Shown here: one piece after another, positions 11,101 to 20,200 of the stretch
Layout: every line of letters begins with the position of its first letter
How positions within the stretch are numbered: position 1 is the stretch's first letter
The notes under the pieces: generated by a model
The model's database searches: none
Told to the model about the DNA's origin: nothing
Seen by the model: the letters and a program-made list of their open reading frames with translations, nothing else
Position numbers and translations under genes: made by a program
Origin: Kiritimatiellia bacterium
GTDB taxonomy: Bacteria; Verrucomicrobiota; Kiritimatiellia; RZYC01
Assembly: GCA_028708815.1 (NCBI GenBank)
Contig: JAQVYB010000007.1
Location: forward strand, 1 to 54,753
Reading direction: 5' to 3'
Length of the DNA: 54,753 nucleotides

Positions 11101-14048
11101 AGCACCGGCCCGGAATTGGTAAAGGTTAGATTCGTTCCCCCGCCGATTACACCCGGACCACTCAGCACGGAAAAGGTCACCGCCAAACCCGAATCTGCGG
11201 TGGCAGTCAGACCCACCTTATTCGTCGTTTCCTGTGCGCTGGTGACCGTGAAGTCGATGGTTTGATCCCTTGAAGTGCCCTCGCCACTCAGATTAATCAC
11301 ATACGGGGTATTCGTGCTGTTATTGATAAGGGTCAACACCGCTGCATAACTCGCCGCATTGGTCGGGGCAAACACCACCGTGAAATTACTGACCGTACCT
11401 GCGGCAACTTCAGCGGGTATATTTAACGCTTGAAATACGGCGGGATCGGCACCGCCGGTCGTCACGCCGCTGATGATCAAATCTTCCGCGCCTGCATTGG
11501 TGATGCTTAGCGTATTCGTCACACTCAGCGCCCAACTCATACTGCCGAAATCCGTGCCTTTTGCATCGCTGGCCGCTTCGTCATTGGCAATAACCGCGCC
11601 ATTGGTTCCCAGGATAACCAGTTCCGGCGCATTGTACGTGAACGCATTGCTCTTGAGGGTCGTGCCGTAGCTGGTCGAATAGACCACCACATCACCAAGG
11701 CCTGCCGAACCGGCCTGTCCGGCCCACGCCACAATCTGCGTGGCGGACTGGCTTGCAATATTCGTCACATTCACGCCACACAGCGACACGTTCGTGATAT
11801 CGTTTCCGTAGCCCAGATTCACACCCACGATCGTAATCTGGAATCCGCCGGCGGCGGTTCCGTTAAGCGGACTCACTCCCCCTGTATAGGAAGGATACGT
11901 CAGCACGTTGGTTACGCCGCTTCCGCCGACGTTATCATACCCGCCGACACAATAAACCTGATCATTGAACATGGCTCCCGCCGGGGCATACAGCGTCTGG
12001 GGCAGCCCTTCAATAGCAATCCAATCCGTCCCGTTAAACGTCCAGCAATTCGTGAGATGTCCACCAGCGCCATTGCCACCGATTGAATAAATCAACCCGT
12101 CGTGCACGGTCGATCCCATCGCGCTGCACACCGACGGATAGCCCGTTACTTCCGTCCAGGCAGTCCCATCAAAGGCCCATACATTCGTGTAGGAGCTTGG
12201 ATTATCATAACCGCCCATGGCATAGAGCGTGCCGTTCAATGTTTGAGCCGTCAGAGCCGTGCGGGCACCGGGCAAACCTGACTCCTCGGTCCAGGTACTG
12301 CCGTCAAACGACCACACGTTGGTGATTTCCTCTCCGCCTCCGCCACCGGCGATGCTGTACATCTTCCCATCATATACCGCGCAACCCATTTCATAGACTG
12401 CTACCGGAAGACCCACCGTCTCCGTCCACGCGGAACCATCAAAAGACCACACATTGGTGTGCTGAACCGACGAAGCATCAATCCCGCCAACCACATACAG
12501 CAACCCATCATACACCACACAGCCCATCGCCCGCCGCGCTCCGGGAATGCCGGCCACGGCCGTCCAGATCGCTCCATCAAAACGATAGACATTGGTCGAA
12601 GCCGAACCATCCACGGTTCCCCCCACGGCATAGAGCATTCCATCGTAGGTCACCGCGCCGCCCGAATCCAACACCACCGGCAAGCCGACGGTATCCATCC
12701 ATCCCGCCGCATTGCCAATGAACCCCTTGCTGTTGTAGGTGTAGGCATTCACAAAAGTCGTGTCACCCTGAGAAGTAGACTGCACGACAATGTCCTTCGC
12801 TCCCGCGCTGCCCGCACTCGGAAGCGTAATCGTTACCCAAGTTGCTCCCTGATCAACCCTCGTCGCCAGCATACCACCCACCGTCACATTCGTGATATCC
12901 GTACCATTGCCCAGTGCCACCGCATTGGTAATTGTTAATGTGTTCCCGCCCGCATACGGCCCATTATCTGGACTCAAGATAAACTGTACTTCATATGCAC
13001 CCATATCCACATCGCTGAACGCAATACGCGGATTCCCCGCCAGATCCACAGGGGTAGCGTTCGTCGGCGCATAGGTGTTGTCCCCCGTATTGATGCAGGG
13101 TGAACCGGATTGCAGCGTAAAATCATAGCCCGCCGCATCCGTAAACAATGGATCATTGGTAATCGATCCGGGTTTACTCAGATCATTCCGGCAGCAAAGG
13201 TTATAAACCGTTGTGTTAGGAATATCGGCGCCCTTCACATCCGCCGATGAATTGCTCCAGACAATACAGTTATAGATAGAACCAACTTGGGGGGCGAAGC
13301 CATTCTGGTAAATACCCGCATTCACATTATCGACCACCGTGCAGTTTGCTATGGTTCCCCCCATATGCAGCATCACTCCGCCACCGGCACCAGGGGCCGA
13401 ATTCTCCTCGACAAGGCTGTTATACAGCTGACCACCCAACGCACACATCACTCCGCCGCCGGCAAACGAAGCTTCACAGTTCCTGACAACACACTGATCC
13501 ACCACACAGTTCGTACCCATCCAAACGCCGCCACCGCTCTTATCATGAAAATCATCCCCGCTGGAAGCCGTGTATCCATTGGTCAACGTAAACCCGACCA
13601 ACTGCGCCCCATTGGTCATATAGACACAACGAATCGCATCCGGGCCCGTTCCGCCGCCCGACGCCTCAGCCCCTTCAATAATCGTCACGTCCGGCCCATT
13701 CAACGAACGCACGGTAATCGCATTGGTAATGCAGAAGCGATTGGTCAGAGTCCCGCCCGGCGCCATTAGGCCACCCACATCATACACCCCGTTCGATACC
13801 CAAACCGTATCGCCATCCGCCAGCGATTGATAAGAGTTTTCAATCAACCCTTCCCATGACCCGGCTGCTTGACCCCATGAAGAACCATCCTCATCGTATC
13901 CTTCAGCAATATAGAACTCAGCGGCATACCCCGAAACACCCCATGCCACGACACAGCAAAGCAACCCCAACGAAAAGGCCGTTTTCCAATCATTGGAAAA
14001 ATGAGAATGACCCCGTTTCGCCCCGTTTCGACGCGCCCCTTTATTCAT
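2166..14048 (-). CDS. Giant secreted modular protein: N-terminal beta-helix-like region, IPT/TIG-like, Kelch, MBG-like, choice-of-anchor-D/ASH-like modules, C-terminal FG-GAP/VCBS-like DYDGDG repeats
   Basis: ORF 2166..14072 (3968 aa); signal peptide-like TAFSLGLLCCVVAWGVSGYA; repeated SGPYAGGN, LLGTNGA, QTITF..PGAQETTNxVGL, YDGDGxxDVAVY motifs. Start at 14048 (MNKGARR) preferred. Confidence 0.93.
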   Translation of the reverse strand: MNKGARRNGAKRGHSHFSNDWKTAFSLGLLCCVVAWGVSGYAAEFYIAEGYDEDGSSWGQAAGSWEGLIENSYQSLADGDTVWVSNGVYDVGGLMAPGGTLTNRFCITNAITVRSLNGPDVTIIEGAEASGGGTGPDAIRCVYMTNGAQLVGFTLTNGYTASSGDDFHDKSGGGVWMGTNCVVDQCVVRNCEASFAGGGVMCALGGQLYNSLVEENSAPGAGGGVMLHMGGTIANCTVVDNVNAGIYQNGFAPQVGSIYNCIVWSNSSADVKGADIPNTTVYNLCCRNDLSKPGSITNDPLFTDAAGYDFTLQSGSPCINTGDNTYAPTNATPVDLAGNPRIAFSDVDMGAYEVQFILSPDNGPYAGGNTLTITNAVALGNGTDITNVTVGGMLATRVDQGATWVTITLPSAGSAGAKDIVVQSTSQGDTTFVNAYTYNSKGFIGNAAGWMDTVGLPVVLDSGGAVTYDGMLYAVGGTVDGSASTNVYRFDGAIWTAVAGIPGARRAMGCVVYDGLLYVVGGIDASSVQHTNVWSFDGSAWTETVGLPVAVYEMGCAVYDGKMYSIAGGGGGEEITNVWSFDGSTWTEESGLPGARTALTAQTLNGTLYAMGGYDNPSSYTNVWAFDGTAWTEVTGYPSVCSAMGSTVHDGLIYSIGGNGAGGHLTNCWTFNGTDWIAIEGLPQTLYAPAGAMFNDQVYCVGGYDNVGGSGVTNVLTYPSYTGGVSPLNGTAAGGFQITIVGVNLGYGNDITNVSLCGVNVTNIASQSATQIVAWAGQAGSAGLGDVVVYSTSYGTTLKSNAFTYNAPELVILGTNGAVIANDEAASDAKGTDFGSMSWALSVTNTLSITNAGAEDLIISGVTTGGADPAVFQALNIPAEVAAGTVSNFTVVFAPTNAASYAAVLTLINNSTNTPYVINLSGEGTSRDQTIDFTVTSAQETTNKVGLTATADSGLAVTFSVLSGPGVIGGGTNLTFTNSGPVLVKADQAGDSNWNAAPTVTNTLDVTKAVAAVTLSDLMKTYSGSAQTAAASTVPPELTVNLTYDDLTAGPTNAGTYEVISLIDEAMYQGGSTDTMMIARALDTITFSDTNQTYDGTAIYVTSNSANAQPITMTYDGSATAPTNAGSYAVTGVVDTANWAGTNTTELTIAQASQTIDFDTPGAQLTTNETPLSATATSGLTVSFEKMSGPVVLSGTNSPITLTYTNSGEVVLRALQAGNGNYAAAAAVTQSFSVAKTPQASLIFTPATPQTYATTNALTSSGGSGTGLVSYAVLSGGGAIVDDTMLTITTGTGTVVVAATKSGDDLFLSTASTSDVVCAKANQTITFPVVSDVFWTNTVTLLATSDSELAVSYTVLSGPANVTGDELTMDGYGAVSVQAVQTGNDDFNAASPVTNDFSALGPEFILLGTNGAAIESGGDVSVTNGTKFNPVLSGYSFTNTFSLTNSGNALLTILGCETNGADAAMFTVSGVPETLAVDGVAEITVEYSPVDAGDHTAFVVFTCDDTNTTFTLNLAGSCFQVSTNAGPYAGGNSLAVTNGDFGAITNVLVDGVQATLGAHEVNWFIITVPPATGAGLVDMLVQTSDHGEIPLANAYTYNPAGEISVPTILMDYRISFYGNNWPFDVYRDVAYPTNHCPDGEAVYTHVNRTNDWMELASTNVGVPFKNGVWIKPFGFNNDGRGGWNDAAEGSGWIATNAAQWLILSTSLSSTNWVTVTNLPGTNYQVDVVNSYGGSMTFNETLHAGPWVGGDASGTNWGCNAGAWQNAGGGGNGLDVTNAYGWGDRYITWSNVTPTDKAMTLSLWSTNEFPCNVLNCMRIRGSEPLGIPVDPPQGSWTGGYEVVISGLNLGNGNDITNVTLFDVAATIKTQTATRVWVTAGSIASGGVGNVVIHSVEYGMTVRSNAYTYIAAGMNIIGTNGALIGSTAPAEISNGTTFKPTRISMDFTHTFSITNTGNDALVISGCTTNGTGASAFVVSGVPETVPGEGVADFTVTYHPEMAGNHSAYLLFTGDDPNLPFTMNLYGSCYAMSTNTGPLAGGNKVTISNGTLGSNDINSVTVGGVEATIEDQGESWVRIQMPQQTGAGTRDIVIYSPLVGTTVLEGAYAVNPAGYIGNPIISGWNEVPGLPAPRCAGGFASLNSYAYWVGGSPGNVNGATTSTNVYQFDGAHWTEVAGLPVSRSQQALCTYGNAIYSLGGRNSGGQWSTNVYRFDGTSWSEVRGLPSARLAGAATVYSNDLYFVGGGSQPGDACSNAYRYNGSVWVEVEAMPVGMKDLAVAVLNGRMMAFGGSGLTNVYAFDGTHWDAAEGLPEARQGVRGIVSGHSLYALGGSNGVAQQTVWSYNGTNWHASEALTYASYDGGAASINDSVYAVQGTDLLEVRTNVLEATYVGDGMVSPNSGSYTGGTQILIYGNDLGARDVTNVTICGIQASLLVDHSPTEIAVQVQAVPDGMTGDIVVYSTSYGMTVASNAFTYTASSLVLLGTNGEIMANGDAADSEKGSDFGSMSWAQCVTNVFRITNAGTEELVISGVATGGSGAAVFQVLNMPTAVAVGTASNFSVVFDPTNVAFYAATLTLGNNGTNTPYVLHLQGTGERRDQSITFPNPGPQETTNQVVLTYSAESGMMVTCVVVSGNAVLSGYTNLTFTGEGPVVLTADQAGDANWNSASTVTNTFSVTKAVASVSFNHLSQTYTGTARTVTATTVPAGKTVNITYDGNSWAPTNAGTYAITGTINEVMYQGVNNATLTVAQAAQTITFTPPGAQETTNVVGLSVSASSGLTVTCRVVSGSAVITGYTNLTFTGDGTVFVAADQSGSLNYYAAESITNSFPVTKAVASVIFSNLNQAYDGTARTVTAATLPAGKTVNVTYDGNSWAPTNAGTYAITGTIDEVMYQGVNNVTLTVARAVQVITFTSPGAQDVTNTIGLTAAGGASGNSVTYHVSDGPGIITSLTNLSFSGSGLVKVTADQLGNANYDAASTVTNEILVNAVIPAISDSSVTNVESVTALFGATVTATNGASITERGVFLGTSNTFDMATARRDSETGTWGTGRFTVTASNLWTGVTNYYRGFAVNSAGTNVTAVDYFLTKPAAPEPTGATNQMYDRLYANWQESTGATNYYFDVTNSAGYLGAYSNLLLGDVTTMLVTGLEPGVVYAYRLRAENSVGISTNCGWLNVMSAAGSIELSPTAMTFHAVYAGTNPPPQNWTVKNTGIFAFDYTNSLSYGAGASGWLSDSAGGTIVTGAMTTWTTVVHTAGINAGTWYATNSVSSQVATNSPQMILVTLEVEQGVQTITFDNPGTQETTNQVGLPVSASSGLAVTCEVVSGSASITGCTNLVFSGAGSVTIAAHQAGDSNWYGAASMTQTFAVTKAVASVMLTNLTQTYNGSARSVGYVTSPTGLTVDITYNSSATAPTNAGSYTVIGTVSNVMYQGGATGTLVVARANQTIDFPEIDPQDSTNTTGLSATSASGLPVSFSVVSGNATLSDQTNLSYQSDGTVWIAALQPGDTNWNAAPMATNSITVNKSAQGALVFTPPSPQVYRTTNLLGTSGGSGTGAVSYAVGSGPGAIVGVDGLIINSGSGVVTVVATKALDDMYGARAVTAQVYCARAYQTIDFPTIGKQRVTNTVGLSATASSGLGMMFSVASGPGAINGGTNLTFTEKGRVVIQAYQGGDTNWNEAWATQDVVVAKAAIYLDFDGDGKADATVFWPEAGQWNILKSSDNTLYQQVWGWANSTPVAGDYDGDGKYDVAVYNATYGMWYILQSETMTGREQAWGWENAWAVPGDYDGDGLSDVAVYDSAAGAWHILQSSTGIGRTEAWGWPDAVPAPGDYDGDGLTDCAVYWPEGGEWYILQSSTDAGRIQPWGWPDAQACQGDFDGDGKTDIAVYWEEPGWWNILQSSDGQQCTQSWGWSRAVPVPADYDGDEKFDVTVYWPNEGMWYIWQSATQTMRTQPWGFEEAYPVR
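2169..2992 (-). repeat. Six-copy FG-GAP/VCBS-like repeat (about 46 aa) encoding the C-terminus of giant protein 1
   Basis: Translated units such as GDYDGDGLSDVAVYDSAAGAWHILQSSTGIGRTEAWGWPDAVPAP repeat six times. Confidence 0.85.
13982..14000. repeat. Palindrome TTTTCCAATCATTGGAAAA inside the N-terminal coding region of giant protein 1
   Basis: Perfect apart from the central base; encodes FSNDWK just before the hydrophobic stretch. Confidence 0.95.
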
Positions 14049-14278
14049 AGTCCGCCCCATTTCTCTGCACACATTTCACTCACACGTTAATCAACAAAGG
14101 ATCACCGCAAGAAGGGTAACTTTTCTGCATTTCATGATCAGCCCCCACCTTGTCGACAATCCTTCAAAAGCAAACACACTGCCGAAGGCTGTTACGGTCC
14201 AGCCCCATTTTCAAGCAGAACAGACACAGAACACCTTCCTGCGTTCGAACACCATTCAACGTTATTCAGCCAATACGG

Positions 14279-17200
14279 TTAATTCACCGGTTCTGCTGCT
14301 TCAAAACCCCACGCCTGCGTGCGCGTGGTACTCGAACCACTCTGCCAGATGTACCAGAGGCCAAGCTCGGGTGAGTAGACGGTGCGATCAAAAATTCCAT
14401 CGCCATCGTAATCCGCAGGCACGGGCCAGACCGCACTCCAACCCCAAAGATGCGTGCTTCCGGCCTGCGTGCCCGAGAGCCAGGCATACCACATAGCTTC
14501 CTCCGGCCAGAAGACGGCCACATCGGTCAGACCGTCCCCGTCGTAATCGCCCGGGATCGGTTCGGCACCACTCCAACCCCACGCCTGCGTACGTCCCGTT
14601 TGCGTCGCGCTCTGCCAGATGTACCAAAGGCCGGTCGCGGCATCATAGACGGCCAAGTCGCAAATCCCATCGCCGTCGTAATCACCCGAAACCGGCGTGG
14701 CGCCGCTCCAACCCCACGCCTGCGTACGCCCCGTTTGCGTCGCGCTCTGCCAAATGTACCAGAGGCCGGTCGCGGCATCATAGACGGCCACATCGCAAAG
14801 CCCATCACCGTCGTAATCCGCAGCCACCGCTTCCGCACCCGCCCAACCCCACACCTGAACACGAGACGCCTGCGTCGCGCTCTGCCAAATATACCAGCTG
14901 CCGCCCACCGGATCATACACGGCCACATCGCAAAGCCCGTCGCCATCATAATCGCCCGGCGCAGGCACACAACTCAGCCAGCCCCACGATTGAATACGCT
15001 GCGATGCATCAGAAGACTGAAGCACATACCAGTTTCCCGTCTCCGGCCAGTAGACCGCCACATCCGCTTTGGCGTCCCCGTCGAAATCGAGATAAACCGC
15101 ATTTTTCACCACCCGTACCGTCTGCGTAGTGCAGGCTTCATTCCAGTTCGTATCCCCGGCCTGCCCCGCCGTGACATATACCGTACCCGTCGCCAGCAAG
15201 GTCAGATTCGTCCCCGACACACTGCCCGGGCCACTGGCCACGTCAAACTGAATCGCCAACCCGCTGTTTGCCGTTGCGGAAAGTCCCACCACATTATCAA
15301 CCATCTGAACACCGATTTCCGGGAAGGTGATCGTCTGATTCGCACGCACACAATAGACCACGGCTGTCGCTGCCGTGCCATTATACATCGCATCGGCAGC
15401 TTTGGTCGCCACCACCGTGACCACCCCCGTGCCGGCATTCACCACCAGTCCGTTTCCGCCGGTGATCGCGCCCGGGCCGCTGCTTACGCCGTACGAGACA
15501 ACGCCGGCCCCCGAGCCACCGCTGGTCGTCAAGACATTCGTGGTCAAATACCCCTGTGAACCCGTTGGGCTGAAAACCAGCGCGCTCTGTCCCGCTTTGC
15601 TGACGGACACCGAATTGGTCACCGTGGGCGCGGCGGCATAGTTTCCATCCCCGGCCTGGTTCGCCGACACCAGCACTGTCCCTGCACCCGTAAAGGTTAG
15701 ATTCGTCCCAACCACTGAACCGGGCCCGGACACGCTGAAACTAACCGTTCCGCCCGAGGTTGCAGAAGCCTGCAGACCCACGGACGCGGTCGTGACCTGC
15801 GCAGGAATCTCCGTAAACGATATCGTCTGTCCGGCCTGAGCCACATTCAACGTACTCGTTTTGCCACCCTGGTACATCGTATCATCCACCAAGCCGACCA
15901 CCTGATAACTCCCGGCATTCGTCGGAGCTGCGGCGCTGGTATCATAGGTGATGTTCACGGCTAAACCGGCGGGAGCCGTCACATAACCCACGGACCGGGC
16001 CGTCCCGTTGTAGGTCTGAGCAAGATTCGTCAGGGTTACCGAAGCCACGGCTTTGGAGACCGTGAACATACGAGTCACCGGAACCGCCGCATTGTAGTTG
16101 TCATTGCTGTTTCGACTGGCCGTCACCGAGACATTGCCTGCACCGCTAAAGGTGAGATTGGTATCCCCGGCGATGTCTGCATCACCGGAAACCACCGCGA
16201 AGCTCACCGGCAAGCCGGAATCGGACGTTGCGGCGAGGCCGACATGATTGGTCGTCCATTGATCTCCTGGATTAACAAAGGTAATGGTTTGGTCTGCCTT
16301 TGCCACATTCAGCGTCACCACATAGTTCTGTGGACTGTTCGTGGCATCCGCCGCATAAACATCCACGGTGCAGGTATGCGTTCCGGCACCCACGCCGGAC
16401 AGGTTAATATAATTGGTTACCACCTGTGCAGAATCAACCGCGACCACCGTGGTGGTCGGTTGTACATTCAACCACCCGCTTGCTCCCCCGCTGTACGTAT
16501 ACGCATTGGTATAGGTAAATACGCTTATCCCCACATTGGTGAGCGTTAATGTTTGGGCGACCGGATTGCTGCTGTTATACGTTCCGGAGAACGAAAGCGC
16601 ATTCGTGTTCATGCCGATACCGCCGCCGGTACCCGCGCCCGTCAGGTTCACGACAAACGGGGAACCGGGCCCGTCGTTCGCAAAACGCACCGTCGCATTT
16701 TTCACCCCGCCGCTGTCGGCTTCGAATGCGATTGTGAACGTCTCCACTGCGCCGGCCGCCACCGTAGCCGGTACGCCTTCAACCTCGAACAAGCCGGCGG
16801 ATGCACCCGAGGTGGTCACGCCGGAAATCGTCATGAGGCTTGTGCCGCTATTGGTGATGCTGAAGGTATTCGTCACCGCGCCGCTGCCGGCCGTCATCGC
16901 GCCAAAATCTGTTCCCAACGCCGCATCCGGACTCGCCCCGTTGGTTATGGCCAGACTATTCGTTCCGAACAGTCCCATCATCGGACCGAGCACATTAAAC
17001 GAATTGGTCTTCGTAGCCGCCGCGTTGTAATTGTCATTACCCGCTTGAGAGGCCGTGATAATCACCGGACCAACCCCGTCGAATGTCACGTTGGTGCCGT
17101 CCAGATTGGCCGGGCCGCTCTGCACGGCCAGCGATACAGAAAGACCACTGTCCGCCGAGGCCAAAAGACCCACCGTATTCGACCAGTAGGTGTTTCCGAC

Positions 17201-20200
17201 AGGAGCAAAGATGACGGTCTGATTGGCCTTCAGGATGTCCGCCGACAAACTCGGTTGAGACAGCGCATAATTCGCGGCATCAGCACCACCCAGGGTCATA
17301 TGCGTGGCAACGACAATCCCGGTAGCCGCATCAGCACTGGCAAAGGTGCCGGTTGTTGCATTGTGAAGGCTCACCTCGTCACTACCGATCACGCCGGAAA
17401 GTCCCGCACCCGAAATAATGGCCCCCCTCGTGCCATTATAGATCTTGTTCTGCGCCACCGCGCCTGTCACCACCAGCCCCATGGACGTAATATCCGCCGC
17501 CAGCGAAGGCTGACCGCTCAAGGTGTAATTCGCCCCATCCGCGCCACCAAGACTCATGTAGGATTCCACCGTAAGATTTGTCCCAACCTCTACCTGAGAA
17601 AAGGTGCCGGTCGACGCATTGTCCAGCGTTACCGTATCGCCATCGATAATACCCGAGAGCGAGGCCCCCGATATTGTTGCCGACACCGTACTGTCATAGA
17701 CCTTATCCGCCGCAGTGGCACCGATAACCTCTAATCCTTTCGCCGTAATATCCGCCGACAAAGAAGGCTGACCGCTCAAGGTGTAATTCGCCACATCAGC
17801 ACCGCTGATACTCATAGCGGTCGTTACCCCGATAGAATTACCAATCGTCGCCTGCGCGAATGTGCCGGTCGATGCGTTATCCAACGATACCGCATCGCCA
17901 CTCACCACGCCCGACAAACCCGCTCCCAGTACTGTTGCGGCCATCGACCCATCATAACTCTTGTTCTGTGCCACCGCACCCGTCACCACCAAACTGACCG
18001 GTGTCACCGTGAGCGAATGCGTAACATCCGGGGCCTCAGCCCAGGAAGAAGCGCCCGGCTGCGACGCCACAATGTCACAAACCCCTGTGCCCACAAAATA
18101 GAGAATTGAACCCGCATTGGTACACACCGATTCCTCACTGCTTTGATAATGCACCGTCAATCCGGAACTGGCCGTGGCCCCCGGATTCAAGATCCCGCCA
18201 TACACCTGTGAAGCAGGCGCGGCAAACGTGATGGTCTGCAACTTTTTCTGCAGTTCATAGGCACCCATATCCACCACACTATCGTAAATACGCGTATTTC
18301 CCGCGAGATCCGTGCTCACCGTATTGGTCGGCGCATAGGCATTGTTTCCCTGATTCACGCACGGCGAAAGATCCTGCAACCGATAATTTCCAATCGAAGG
18401 ACCGATGAAGAGCGGATTCACATTGGTCAAACACGCCTCCCCGCCCGTCCAGCCATTCGTGCTCTCCTGAGACGCACAGGTATACCGCACCACACAACCC
18501 GTACCGGACATATAAATATCCTGTTCGCCATAGCCTGTGATATTCGTCCACACAATACAATTATTCAGGGTGCCGCCCTCACTCATCAACACACCACCGC
18601 CCCAATAAGAAACAGAATTTCCTGAAATAGTCGTATTGTTCACTTCTCCACCCTTGTAACAATACACGCCGCCGCCACCAGCCTGCGACTCATTATCCAC
18701 CACCAAACAGTTGTTCAGCGTGCCGCCGCTATTCATATAAACACCGCCGCCTAGACCGGACGACGAGTGCAATGCCGCATTATTGCGAATCAAACAGTTA
18801 TTCATTACGCCGGAATCGTAAAGGCCCGCACCACCACCATAACTGGCAACGGACGTGTTACCCACAATCATGCAGTCCTCGACAGTACCTCCGATATACA
18901 GATAAAGCCCCCCCGCCTGATTACGCGCGGTATTCCCCGAAATGACACAGTTCGAAACCGTACAATTGGCTCCAAGCCAAAGACCTGCACCGTTCACATC
19001 ATAATGCGAATTGCCAGAGAAAACCGTATACCCATTCGTCACCGTGAACCCCGAAATCAGTACCGATCCACTGCTGATCTTCGCATAAACCCCGCGAATC
19101 GAATCCGTATCATTCGATCCATTCGACCCCGGCGCACCTACAATTTTTGTCACCGACGGACCATTCACCGAACGAAGCGTGAGCGCCTTAGAAATGGTCA
19201 CTCGATTGGTGGCCGAAAAACCCGGCGTAACCGAACTACCCGCGTCATACGTACCATTCGTTACCACCACCGTGCCCCCCGTCGCCACCAGGTCAACCGA
19301 CGCTTGCAACGTACGCAGCGCCAGGGCCCAGCTCGCCCCACTATACGAATCGCTTCCGTGGTTGGCGTCCACATAAACAGTTAACGGTTGATTATAAGAA
19401 TATACACCATCGAAAACAGTGTCCCCCAACGAAGCAGACTGCACCGTAATATCCTGTGCCCCCATCCCTGATGCCGCCGGCATCCTCATCGCCAGCCAAT
19501 TGGTGCCCTGCACGATAATATTCGTAGTCGAAGAACCGCCGACGATTACATTGGTAACATCCTCGGCGCCAAAATTCGCCGTACAGTTCGTTAACACCAC
19601 AAGATTGCCGCCCGCATACACCCCACTCGAAGGATTTACCGTCACCGTAGCCGTTTCATACGCCCCCATATCCACCGTCGTATTCATGATGCGCGGATGT
19701 CCCGCCAGATCATCCGGCACAAAATTCGTCGGCGCATACGTGTTGTTCCCCGTGTTGTAACAAGGCGATGTCGTACGCAACACATACGTCCCGCCGGCAT
19801 AGTCCACGAACAGAGGATCTTCATTGGTTACACACCCCACCGTGCCCGTCCATTGCGAGGGCGACGCCGCCGAAGCGCTGGAATATCGGATCAGCGACGA
19901 AGCCGACGACGCATGCAAATCATTCCCCGCAGTACTCGCCGAATTGCTCCAGCAAATACTGTTATTCAGTTCAGCGACGTTCTGCATCGCCACGCCGCCT
20001 CCATATTGCGCCTGATTGCCCACTGCGGTCAGATTGGCACCCACCGCGTTATTCCTCAGATAGAATCCGCCACCATACGAAGAAGCCGTATTCCCAATCG
20101 CCAGCGAATTATGCACAAAGCCCTCGCCGTTGATTTCCAGCCCCGCCCCGCTATCCGCCATGTTCTCGCGGAATAGACAATGATTAATCTCAGCCCAAAA

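Noticed and set aside
14282-15100. Regular repeat spacing considered as a CRISPR-like array
   Set aside because: Units are about 138 bp, coding throughout and translate as FG-GAP/VCBS-like domains; no short repeats with unique spacers.
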